DNA from: Portulaca oleracea
Taxonomy: Eukaryota; Streptophyta; Magnoliopsida; Caryophyllales; Portulacaceae
DNA length: 64,000 bases
Reading direction: 5' to 3'
NCBI GenBank assembly: GCA_029582165.1
Contig: CM055883.1
Span: 18,694,501 to 18,758,500 of the forward strand
Part shown: piece after piece, positions 11,667 through 20,917 of the stretch
Numbering within the stretch: position 1 is the stretch's first letter
How the letters are laid out: every line of letters begins with the position of its first letter
Program-made: the position numbers and the translations under genes
Notes under the pieces: model-generated
The model's input: the letters and a program-made list of their open reading frames with translations, nothing else
What the model was told of the DNA's origin: nothing
Databases searched by the model: none

Positions 11667-12968
11667 ATGCAAAAAGCTCTGGAATTTGAGTTCGATCCAG
11701 AGATTGAACGCACTTTCCGTTCTCGGAGAAAGAGGTTGCGAATAGAGGAAGCTAGCAAGAAGCAAGAAGAGAAATTTGCACCACAATAAAAAATGGCTGG
11801 TGGAGAAGGACAACCGAAGACACTAGAACAATACTTGGCCCCCAGTGTCACAGATCTTCCGACGGCCATCAACCCTCCCAACATCGCCAAAAATGACTTT
11901 GAGCTGAAGAACTACTTGATCAATCTGGTTAAAGCTTCGTCATTCCATGGTCATCCTAGTGAGGACCCCAACCGACACCTCCATATCTTCCGCCAAGTGT
12001 GCGATACATTCAAGGCGAACGGGGCCTCATCGGATGCTATCAAACTGCGGTTGTTTCCGTTTTCCTTGGAGGATCGAGCATGGAAGTGGCTAGACTCCCT
12101 TCCGGCGAACTCAATCACCACTTTCAAACAGATGGCGTGCACATTTGTCAACAAATATTTCCCGCCTAGTAAGCTGACAAGCCTCCGCAACCAGATATCA
12201 ACCTTTGTCCAAGAGCCGGATGAGAACCTGTATGAGGCTTGGGAACGGTTCAAAGACCTACTTCGCCGATGTCCACAACATGGTCTTGAGCCATGGGTGC
12301 CCATCCATTCTTTCTACAATGGAGTGGATGATCAGTTGAGGGCGATGATCCTCGCAGCAGCTGGGGGGAACATCATGAGCAAGGGAGTTGATGAGCTCCA
12401 CACTCTGATTGATCAATTGGCGTCCAACAGTCATCAATGGTCCAAGCCCCGTTCCTCGAGAATGGGAGGTAAGTATGATGTCGATGCCATTTCTGTTTTA
12501 ACTACTAAAATAGATGTTGTGACTCAAAAGATAGACCGCTTGCATGTAAATGCCAATCCTCCCCAACCGTGTGCTTCTTGTAGTTCATTTGAGCATGAGA
12601 CCATGTTTTGTCCTGTTGGGTTAGCTAGTCCCGAGACCTCGGACCAGGCCAATTACATTGGAAACCCAAGACAGAACTTTGACCCGTACTCTAATGTCTA
12701 CAACCCGGGATTGAGATATCATCCTAATTTTTCCTATCGGAATAACAATCCCACGGGACCCCACCACCAACAACAGGCCAAAAGACCACCTTGTTTCCAA
12801 AGACAACAAGCCCAACCCCAACCCCAACCTCGACAAACCCAAGAGCCTGATTGGAAGGCATTGATGGAACGTATGATGGTGTCTCAGAATCAGCATGAAG
12901 AGACCATCAAGCTTTTAGTTGATAGAGTTGACCAATTGGCAACTCACAACAAAATACTTGAGTCTTAG
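11667..12968 (+). CDS. gag: gag of TR-GAG (stop between leader and main frame)
   Basis: A 391-codon frame runs from the start at 11793 to a TAG at 12966. In the same frame, codons from ATG 11667 (MQKALEFEFDPEIERTF) lead up to it, broken by a single TAA at 11787, so the ancestral start was probably 11667. Capsid motifs are FHGHPSEDPNRHLHIFRQ, LFPFSLEDRAWKWLDSLP, FPPSKLTSLRNQI and PDENLYEAWERFKDLLRRCP; these are the retrotransposon gag fold (PF03732 type). The C-terminal half is Gln/Pro-rich with C-x2-C...H-x4-C (CASCSSFEHETMFC), a possible zinc knuckle, then a coiled-coil-like end. The protein would form the particle that packages element RNA. Main-frame codons are intact. Confidence 0.9.
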
Positions 12969-13979
12969 ATTGCTAGCCAGGCTAGTACTTCCGCCACTCC
13001 TCCAGGAAAGCTTCTGAGCCAACCCGTGCCTAACCCTAAAGAGCATTGCAAGGCTATAGTCTTGAGGAGTGGGACACAGCTTAAGGGGCCCGAGATGCCA
13101 AATGCTAAGCATGGGCGGGATTTAAGTGAGAAGGATGATGAGAAAGAGAGTGAGGATGAGAAAGACCATGAGAAAGAGATCGTCAATGAGGGTAGTGCTG
13201 AAATCCCTCGACCATCACCACCACCTAGAGTTTATGTGCCCCCTATTCCATTCCCTTCAAGGCTTGCTAAGTCTAAGACCGATGTTCAATTTGGGAAATT
13301 CCTTGGTATGCTTAAAAAGTTGAATGTGAATGTTTCTTTTCTTGATGCTTTGTCCCAAATGCCTTTATATGCTAAATTTTTGAAGGAGATTCTCTCCAAG
13401 AAAAGAAAAATAGATGATTGTGAGGCAATTGCAATGAATGAGGAGTGTAGCTCTGTTGTCTTGAATAAGCTCACTCCAAAGCTTAAGGACCCTGGGAGCT
13501 TCACTATTTCTTGTAGCTTAGGAACCATGAACATCGACCGAGCTTTATGTGATGTGGGCTCAAGTGTGAGCTTGATGCCTTATTCCCTTTATAAGAGACT
13601 GAACTTAGGTGAGCTAAGACCTACTGCCATGTCAGTGCAAATGGCTGATCGTTCTGTTATGTACCCAATGGGTATTTTAGAGGACTTTCCTCTTAAGGTA
13701 GGAGACCATTATGTGCCTGTGGATTTTGTGATTCTTGATATGGCTGAGGACACCCGTACCCAAATTATTTTGGGAAGACCTTTCCTTGCCACTATTGGGT
13801 GCGTAATAGATGTGAAAAAGGGGAAGATGAGCTTTAAGTTTGGGGAACATGAGGTTGAATTTGATTTATTTCGTGAACATATGCCTCATAATGTTTCTTC
13901 TTGTTGTGGTGTTGATGTGGTTGGGAATGATGAGTCTGATGATGTATTGCCTGATAGCCATGTATTGGTGACGCGATAG
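12969..13979 (+). CDS. Aspartic protease region of TR-GAG, same frame as gag after one TAG
   Basis: The frame continues from gag through one TAG (12966-12968) and is then open to 13977. The first part has EHCKAIVLRSGTQL, an acidic linker (EKDDEKESEDEKDHEKE) and PFPSRLAKSKTD, standard for the Athila gag-protease junction. The protease core is ALCDVGSSVSLMP (D-V-G-S in place of the usual D-S/T-G), then MGILEDFPLKVGDHYVPVDF and IILGRPFLATIGCVIDV. It would cut the polyprotein during particle maturation. The TAG could be a CAG-to-TAG mutation (the context ESxIASQ fits glutamine) or a programmed stop; the sequence alone cannot decide. No RT follows. Confidence 0.85.
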   Translation: MASQASTSATPPGKLLSQPVPNPKEHCKAIVLRSGTQLKGPEMPNAKHGRDLSEKDDEKESEDEKDHEKEIVNEGSAEIPRPSPPPRVYVPPIPFPSRLAKSKTDVQFGKFLGMLKKLNVNVSFLDALSQMPLYAKFLKEILSKKRKIDDCEAIAMNEECSSVVLNKLTPKLKDPGSFTISCSLGTMNIDRALCDVGSSVSLMPYSLYKRLNLGELRPTAMSVQMADRSVMYPMGILEDFPLKVGDHYVPVDFVILDMAEDTRTQIILGRPFLATIGCVIDVKKGKMSFKFGEHEVEFDLFREHMPHNVSSCCGVDVVGNDESDDVLPDSHVLVTR

Positions 13980-14283
13980 ATTGGGTACAAGTTATTGAAC
14001 CTGAACATAACATCACCAAGGACAGGCCTTATGCTACTAATGTGGATTGGTTGAGAAAGTTTTGCAGGTTTGATTCGAAGATGCCTTCCATTGTTGAGGA
14101 AGGAAAGCAGTTCGACCCTTGCTGGTGGGTTCGACTTCGAGATGTTGAGGGGACACATGCTGATAGTGTTCCAAAAGAGTTTGACTATGATGTGGAGCAT
14201 TCTCCAGACTGGGGTGAGTTTCGTCTAGCTAAAGACGTTAAACTAGCGCTTCATGGGAGGTAACCCAAGCTTTTTAGTTATTT
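13980..14283 (+). pseudogene. Frame remnant ending in a conserved KDVKLALHGR motif
   Basis: Codons 14042-14263 (frame WLRKFCRF...EFRLAKDVKLALHGR) follow the protease after a stop and a frame change. The last segment at DNA level, gacgttaaactagcgctt followed by gggaggtaaccca (14234-14267), recurs with few changes at 55480-55513 and 59563-59595 in the E8 array. The same end is thus kept in two different non-autonomous families. No domain is recognised. It may be the relic of the end of an ancestral polyprotein. Confidence 0.45.
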
Positions 14284-14664
14284 TTCTTCCCTTTTCATTC
14301 ATTTAGTCTTTTGTAGGAGTTCTTTTTTTCCTTGTTTTTCATTTCTTTCCCCTTTTCTAGTTTCCTTGTTTCCCGAGTTCCTTTCCTTTCTTTTAGTTCC
14401 TTTTCTTTGCTTTCCCTTTTGTTGTTTTAACCGTGTGCTTCTTGTTTATAGTGTGAGTATATTGATAAAAAGAAAAAAATAAAGGGAAAGAGTTAAGAAA
14501 TCAATGAGACTGAGGGAGTGAAAGAGTTGAATTCGAGTGAGAGAACTAGCATGGAGGGGTGAGATTGAGGGAGTTGGGGAAGTAAAGAATTGAGAGAGCA
14601 TGAGTGAAAAAGATAGAGGGAAGAAGTGTGGGAGGTGTGCTCACAAATCGGCTCAATATGAAGC

Positions 14665-14986
14665 TCCAGTGCCAACCTCGGTCAGCCCAAGGTTCTCACC
14701 TCGGACCGTGGTTTTTGGATTTCATTCGTTCAGAAAAAAAGTAGCTTTCCAGCGGCAACCTTGGTCTGCGCAAGGTTCTGACCACAGACCGTGGTAGCCG
14801 CCCAATCCTTCCCCACAATTTCGTCCCAAAAATTCCAATTTCCAGCGCCAACCTTGGTCTGCCTAAGGTTCTCACCTAGGACCGTGGTGGCTGGAAATCT
14901 AAGGTAAAAAAAAACTCTGAGCGAAACACCCAAACCAGCGCCGACCTCGGTCTACCCGAGGTGACAGCCTCGGACCGTGGTGGCTG
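14665..14986 (+). repeat. Four tandem copies of the LTR dyad module
   Basis: Units start at about 14665, 14749, 14842 and 14935, spaced 84, 93 and 93 bases. Each reads CCAGCGCCAACCTCGGTCTG followed by a CCGAGG-type complement, then GGACCGTGGT and GCTGG. The same unit occurs once in each LTR (10449-10498 and 17349-17397). Each unit contains two dyads, ACCTCGG...CCGAGGT and CACGG.CCGTG, which can pair as hairpins. Confidence 0.85.
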
Positions 14987-15147
14987 GTCTGTGCAAATTT
15001 TCACTCATTATTCCCCAATTTCTCACTCAATTCATTCATTCTTCCTTCTTCCCTCACCTCTATACGAACCCACATTCACACCCACCATCTCTTCCATCCT
15101 CCACTCTCACTTTCCAGAAGTCACCATTGTTAGAGCTTCAAGTTGCC

Positions 15148-15253
15148 ATGGCACCAAAGAAGAGGAGAACTGATGTTGCAGGACCCTCGAACCAACCGAA
15201 TCCAATGGAGCTTCGTGCCCAGCGAGACACTAACCGTGCCGCTATGAACCAAG
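15148..15253 (+). CDS. Possible first exon with a nuclear-localisation-like start (MAPKKRR)
   Basis: ATG at 15148 lies in a good context (TTGCCATGGC) after a C/T-rich, leader-like stretch (15005-15140). It encodes 35 residues beginning MAPKKRRTDVAGPSNQPNP, then reaches AAG|GTAACC, a plausible donor at 15254. Beyond it, stops appear at once and no matching second exon is evident. Basic starts of this kind are seen in the extra ORFs downstream of pol in plant retrotransposons (for example the Transposase_32-type family, from memory). It could be a relic of such a gene. Confidence 0.3.
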
Positions 15254-17078
15254 GTAACCCCCCCTCCTCCTGAATAGTAACGATTTGATCTTTGATCTTT
15301 CTCCCATCCCCCCTATGATGATTGCTTTTTCTTAGCATTGAGGAAAATGCTGTGTCCTAGCATGGAGGGGTGAGTTTTGAGTGATTTGATTGTCTAGCTT
15401 GATTGATTTGGTTGCCATGTTTGATGTTTGATGATAACTTTGGGAGAGTGACTTGTTTGCATATACATTTGTACATATTTTGCATCTTGCATATAGGTTG
15501 CATTTAGTATAGTTTGCATTTAGTTTCTTTAGTGAAAAAAAAAAAGAAAAAAAAATCATGAAAAAAAAATTAGAATAGCATTAGGTTAGGTGAGGTAATC
15601 CTTCGGTGATGATTGTAAGCTAGGTGGTGTTTCTTGTAGCTTTGTTTAGCCTTTACATAGCCCGATTTTGATTCAAAGTTTTGAAGAGAATTTTCGAAAA
15701 CATCTTGATTTGGGATTGCATCTTGATAGTAAAGATTGATTACGCTTGTTGACCCATTGATGTGAGCTTTGCATATGAATGTTTATGTTCTCTGATTAGT
15801 TGTTGAGCATAAACCCGTGATGCCACTAAGCCAAAATGACTAATCATTTTTATTAGTCTCATATTCCCATGTGTGACTCAACCTTGGTTGCGATCTCTAG
15901 AACTTGCTTTCCATCTCTTTGAAACTGCATTTTGCATCATGCATTGACAACATGATTGAGGCATTCACTCACATTAATTGTAGCTACATAGCCAGATAGC
16001 CACCCGAATCATGAAATCTCCCGCCTTTAACCCTTCTTTTAGCCTTTGATTACTCCGTCCTTCTTGAAATAAAAAGAAATTATAAGCCTTGGTCGATTGC
16101 ATATCTTCTTACCTTAAGCCATTGCTTGGAGTATATTGAGTGTGGTTAACAGGGGTACTGGTGAATACATTCGTAGAATGGTATGTTGGGAATGTCATGA
16201 ATAGGAAGTGATGGGTTGTTCCCACTTATGTAGTTTCAATATAGCTTGATTATGTTAGTGAAACCCGCTGAGTTTTGCGCTAAATTTTGTATATAATCTT
16301 CACTTGCCATTCACACGCTTTGGAAAGAAAAGAAAAAAAGCAAAAATAAAAAAAAGATCAAAAACAAAAACAAAAAGAAAAAGAAAAAAAAGTGAAGCAC
16401 AAGGGTGACGGCAAGTGAGGAATCTAGTATTGAGGCGGTTTTCTAATAAATGTTTCGGGATTATTATGATTGTTTATGGGTTGGGAAGGTTCGATAACAT
16501 TGCGTGAATTTGGCAAAGTATAACTCCAAGCTTGGCTTCGAGCTCCACTTATCCAAATATTTTCCGTCCATTACCCCTAACCTTAGCCCCGTTACAACCC
16601 CTTCAAAGACCTCTTAATTTTCAATTGCATTTTGCATATAGTGGTAGAGAATCCAGATGATCATCAAGCATATGGTAGATTGTTTCCTACGTTAAAGTAT
16701 TGAGAGAACCAAACATCGAATTCATTTTGAAAACACATGAGAGGAGTGTTTCCACATCCCCAAAACTGAGGATTGCTCTCAACCGTTTTAGTTTCAAACT
16801 CATACATGTGTTCTCTCGCTAATTCGGTGACGGAAGGGTGACTAATTTGATCTTGATGGTGTGATTCCCCTAAATCCTTTCCGAAAATCTCCCTGTATCT
16901 TGTGCTAAAATGTTTTAATCACTTTTGGGCTGTGTTTTGGTTGGACCAAGTTGCTTGAGAGTTCTGCTAATGCTTACCTGAGGGGGCTTGTACATTTCTT
17001 TCTTTTCTTTTTCTTCTTTTGAGTCCGTTTTTCCTAGTTTTGAGTCTAGTACTTGCTTGGGGACAAGCAAGGTTTTAG

Positions 17079-17089
17079 CATGGAGGGGT
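17079..17089 (+). promoter_or_regulatory. Polypurine tract of TR-GAG
   Basis: CATGGAGGGGT lies immediately before the TGATAAGTGC of the 3' LTR, where plus-strand DNA synthesis would be primed. Confidence 0.75.
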
Positions 17090-18403
17090 TGATAAGTGCA
17101 TTATTTGCAATTTATTCTAGGTGTTTTAGAAGCATAATCATGGTAAATTTAGGCCAAAATGTGTTAAACCTTCCCCATTTCTCTATATACGCTTGGTCTT
17201 CAAGTTTTTGGTATTGATTTGCAAGTTCAGGGCCAAAAAGTTGACTTTTTGGAGCAAATTTGGTAAGGCCAAGGGTAGCACGCGCATCAACTACTGTTGA
17301 TCAGACCGTGGTAAAAATTTCAGCAAGAAACGAGCAAAAATTGGCCTGACAGCGCCAACCTCGGTCTGCCCGAGGTGACAGCCACGGACCGTGGTTGGAG
17401 CTGTTTTCTCGCTGTGGCAGTTATTTTTGCGGAAATAAGCTGGGAAAAGAAGGAGAAGGCGGTTATCATTCATCTTGGGCAGAAAAAATAGAGTTTCTTG
17501 AGTAATTTCTTCACCAAAACATCTCTAACCATCGAGAATCAATCTGAAGAATTTGTAGAATTGAGATTCGAGAAGAAGCACGCGATACTCGTGAAGTACT
17601 TTCCGCCCGGAGATCGAGAGACTCTACGGAATTCCTTCTAGTGTTTGCTTTACCCTTCTCTTATTTCTTTCTTAGTTCTAGAATTGATTACCATGTTTAG
17701 AACGCATTTCTTGTTTCCAATGACTAATTGTGAGTAGATTTCGTTCTTTCTAGGGTTTTATGAACCAACGTTATGGTGTTTGATTAGTTTGTTTTAGTTT
17801 GTGCTTGAATTCCTGATTGAATCAATAGAAGGTTGCGTTTTTCATGCTTACGAACGTTCTTAAGGCCTTGGATGTTTGTAATTCTGAGATTAACCTGAGA
17901 AGTACCGAAGGTGAATTAGGGGAATTTGACTACCAACCTGTCTACCTAGGTTTACGAAAGTTGAAAAAGGAGTAGTAAACTAGGGAATCGTTAGATAACC
18001 TGACTTTTTGAGACCTTCAATTTTGTTTAACCTGAAAGGCAGACGAAAGTTGTTGATTAGGTTAGTCGGGATAATTCTATTTAGCTTCGAAAGTGCGATA
18101 GAATTTAGAGGTTATCGATTCTTGATTCGTTCGAGTTACTTTCTTGCGCATGCTTTAACTTGTCTTTCAGACCCTGTTGTTAGGTGAGTAAAACCCTAGA
18201 AGTCTTCATCCATTAAATTACCTCAAGCTTAACTTTTCTTGTCAACCTTAGTTTTAGTTAGTTCGTTAGAAGTCATTAAAAATCATCACCCGATTGCCTT
18301 AGCAATTAAGTAGAGGGATAGTTCATTGCGTTACTAGACTAAGTCCCTATGGGATCGACCTTGACATTGCTACAATAGTACCTGAGTGCTTGCGGCCCTG
18401 TCA
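17090..18403 (+). repeat. 3' LTR of TR-GAG
   Basis: 1314 bp, from TGATAAGTGC to GCGGCCCTGTCA. It has the same order of features as the 5' LTR, with a few substitutions, for example cctgagtgcttgcgg against cccgtacgcttgcgg near the end. It is followed at once by CTCGT. Confidence 0.93.
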
Positions 18404-18408
18404 CTCGT
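18404..18408. repeat. Target-site duplication CTCGT, right copy
   Basis: It pairs with 10183-10187. Removing one copy together with the element makes the PMD reading frame continuous, codon ...LDLNE followed by VRNLNWG. Confidence 0.95.
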
Positions 18409-19809
18409 TCAAGTCCAGGAGATTCCGAAACCAGGTCAAAGTAATGTTATCTCCCTGGTTGGCAAAAAGAGTGGTGGAAATAACATAAGACAAGAAAATA
18501 AAGCGACATTGATCTCCAGGCAAATTTTGAAAGTTGGCATCAGGAATGGCCGCCTCGAAGTGCGCATAAGCGAGGTTGGATACGCCCTGACCTGGGCTTA
18601 AACGCGCTGACACTGAAACCCAGTTACTCCAAAACCATTGGCGGAATCTCGGCATTGAAGACTATGTCACGCCCGCCCCAAGGAAGACCAGTGATCATAA
18701 CAAAATCAGTGGGGGTAATCGTCATCTCACCCACAGGTAGATGGAAGGAGTTGGTTGTGTCCCAAAACTTTTCCGCCATAGCGCGGCCTATCACGCGAAA
18801 TGTACGACCTTTCCAAGACACCAGGCATTTCCAGAACGGCATGACTCCTGCCGCAGTAAGGGTGTTGCTAACGAAATCCCCGGAAATCGAATCAGCTACC
18901 TTAAGGAGATCCTTTAGGACGTCGGGAGTTTTCAAATTGTCCTCCTAATGGAAAAAAACGAGAAAGGGCAAAATTAAAGTTAGGGGCTCACCTATTACAT
19001 TGACTAAAGGCATAGTCTTTCGGACCCTAGCTCGACCCAGCACCAACACTGGGCCCACAGCCATGGCCCGCAAAATAAAGGAATTAAAAATAAAAGGGTG
19101 AAACAAAAAAAAAAGAAGAAAAATTGCCGGCCCAAATAAGTCAGCCCAGCAGACCCAAAACCCGCATGGGTTTTTGGCCTGCTAATGGGCCGTACCTCCA
19201 AGCCCAGTTTTTTTTGTTTATTTTGGGGTTTTTGGGCAAGAAACCCGCGCGGGTTTTGCCTGTCAAAATGGGTCGTGTTCCTTTTTGTTTCCTTTGGGCC
19301 GAGTATGCATACAGCTCATCCTATTTTCCTTGGGTCAGGTTTTGTCCGTCTCACAAAAAAAAGGATTGCGAATAAACAAAAGGACATCATACGGACATGC
19401 ATATACATCAATTCATGGTATGCTTAAAATGATAAAATCGACAAGACATGAAAAATAAAATTCGTGCTTGCTCACTTTTTCATTATTAAACTAAGCATCA
19501 AAAGAGGAGTTTTCAACAGATTACCTTGCCATGGGAACGGTAGAACCAAGCATGCTTCCAAGATTGGATAGTGAGATCCGAAGGGTCAGCATTTGCACCC
19601 GGAATAAAATTGCGCCTCGAAGACATCTCGTGATGCCATGCCACTGCATGAGGAAGAGGAGGATTTCTGCGACCTCTGCGATGTATTTTCTCAAGAACCT
19701 GAGTTATCTCCAAAAAAGTAACTTTCAAGATCGAGAGAGAAAGATGAGCTAGGGAGATGATGAGAAGAAGTTGAGGATGTGAATGAAAGAGATTAATGAG
19801 GTTTGGCAT
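18409..19809 (-). pseudogene. Plant mobile domain (PMD) gene, upstream half, exons 1-2a
   Basis: Exon 1 (19809 or, more likely, ATG 19626 down to 19525) encodes MSSRRNFIPGANADPSDLTI and WKHAWFYRSHGK, then a GTAATC donor. The 580-bp intron contains two CG-rich palindromes (19157-19174, 19241-19256). Exon 2a (18944-18409) follows a CATTAG acceptor and contains the family signature TTNSFHLPVGEMTIT plus TDFVMITGLPWGG, then YAHFEAAIPDANFQ and FLSYVISTTLFANQGDNITL. These match the core of PF10536. One frameshift lies between about 18655 and 18590. The exon continues at 10182 across the TR-GAG insertion. The gene lies antisense to E2, between its integrase and 3' LTR, as reported for extra ORFs of some Tat elements. 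Confidence 0.8.
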
Positions 19810-20458
19810 TTGTAGAAATAAAGAGTGAATGTAAACCGCTCGTTTCTAGGACCCGCATCGAGATGCCAAATGCATTTCATTGGCCGAAAATCCAAAGGTC
19901 ATCTCTTTGCCACCCAAAGAAGAGACCAAGTCGCGTGGCTCTCTTTCGTCCTCATGAAACCTGGGCCCCACCATGATTCCCTTCACGAGGAGAAAAAAAA
20001 TAAATCACCAAAACCCGCGCGGGTTTTCGGTAAGCTATGGGCCCAGTTCTGGCGGCCCAACGTTTTGTAGCAGCCCAATGAAGATAATGAAACCCGCACG
20101 GGTTTTCTACCAACAGAAAAGGAAATCAATTTCAAGCGACCCAAGCTCTTGTGGCCCAGCAGGAATCATAAAACCCACACGGGTTTCCTGCCAACAAAAA
20201 AAATTCAGCAGCCCAAGTTCAACGGCCCAAGGGTCCCCAACATTCAGGTAAAAAATCTGAACCCATTTGCATTTTTGCGAAAACTAATATTTGCTTTTGC
20301 GATGATTTGCAAGTTTCCACTTAAAGGAGCACAATCATCCATGTCGCCGTTAAAAGGGACCATCCAGCAGGTTGCCGTATAAAAGAGCACCATCATCCGG
20401 TTGCCGCTAAAAAGGGATCATCTATCACCCAGTTGCCATACAAAAGAGCACCAATAGC
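19810..20458. other. Upstream region of the PMD gene with three CG-rich palindromes
   Basis: No gene is seen. Perfect or near-perfect AAACCC/GGGTTT dyads lie at 20010-20027, 20090-20105 and 20171-20186, each near a GCCCA-type motif. A minus-strand CCAAT (about 19885) is a weak promoter hint for the PMD gene. Degenerate units of the following minisatellite (GGTTGCCGTATAAAAGAGCA type) begin near 20330. Confidence 0.55.
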
Positions 20459-20825
20459 GACAGTCGTCAAACGGTTGCCACCTAAAGGCCTCCACCGATG
20501 TCGTCAACAACAGTCGTCCAACGGTTTCAACCTAAAGGCCACCAACGATGTCGTCAGCATCAGTCGTCCAATGGTTACCATCTAAAGGTTACCGACGACC
20601 TCTTCATCAACAGTAGCAGTCATTCAAACGGATTCCACTGAAAGGTCTCCAACGACATTCTTAGCATCAGTCGTCCAACGGTTGCCACCTAAAGGTTACC
20701 GACGACCTCTTCATCAGCATCAGTCGTGCAACGGGTTCCACTTAAAGGTCTCCAACGACATCTTTGACAGCAGTCGTCCAACGGTTGCCACCTAAAGGTT
20801 ACCGACGGCATCATCACCAGCTGGT
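20459..20825 (+). repeat. About 50-bp minisatellite, about 7 units, before the polypurine tract of E2
   Basis: Units begin GTCGTCCAACGGTTGCCACC and continue with TAAAGG plus an ACCGACGA-type half. They start near 20462, 20512, 20562, 20617, 20668, 20721 and 20770. Alternate units carry TTACCGACGACCTC or TCTCCAACGACAT, so a two-unit higher-order pattern is forming in the second half. Tandem subrepeats in the 3' untranslated region are a known habit of Tat elements. Confidence 0.85.
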
Positions 20826-20900
20826 CGCCATATAAAAGAGCACCGCCAGTATCAAGACAGCCATCAAGTCTACTTTGACCTTCGTCCTATTCGGACTCGA

Positions 20901-20917
20901 TCAAAGTGGGGGCTCTC
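20901..20917 (+). promoter_or_regulatory. Polypurine tract of E2
   Basis: TCAAAGTGGGGGCTCTC ends directly at the TGTAGACACC of the LTR. The AAAGTGGGGGC core is the likely primer for plus-strand synthesis. Confidence 0.75.

Larger units (their letters stand above)
14284..17078 (+). other. Long non-coding internal tract of TR-GAG
   Basis: No pol domain in any frame. Contents in order: T-rich run 14285-14420; four imperfect copies of an LTR-derived dyad module (14665-14986); a possible first exon (15148-15253); A-rich runs at 15535-15570 and 16321-16393; and a stretch near 16541-16660 shared with E1 (420-480, minus strand). The length and lack of coding are in line with the 3' untranslated spacer of Athila elements, where an env-like frame sits in some relatives. 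No env-like frame is visible here. Confidence 0.7.
10188..18403 (+). mobile_element. TR-GAG: complete non-autonomous Athila-type element (gag-protease only), 8216 bp
   Basis: Two near-identical LTRs (10188-11503 and 17090-18403) bound an internal region with a tRNA-Asp primer site, gag, an aspartic protease domain and a TGGAGGGG polypurine tract. A perfect CTCGT duplication flanks it. Nothing resembling RT, RNase H or integrase occurs between 13980 and 17089. It is therefore a structurally complete element that lacks its own pol and must be mobilised in trans by a related Athila element. It sits in exon 2 of the PMD gene of E2. Confidence 0.95.

Noticed and set aside
15259..17078. Env-like frame expected in some Athila elements
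   Set aside because: No frame longer than 75 codons and no membrane segment in this stretch.
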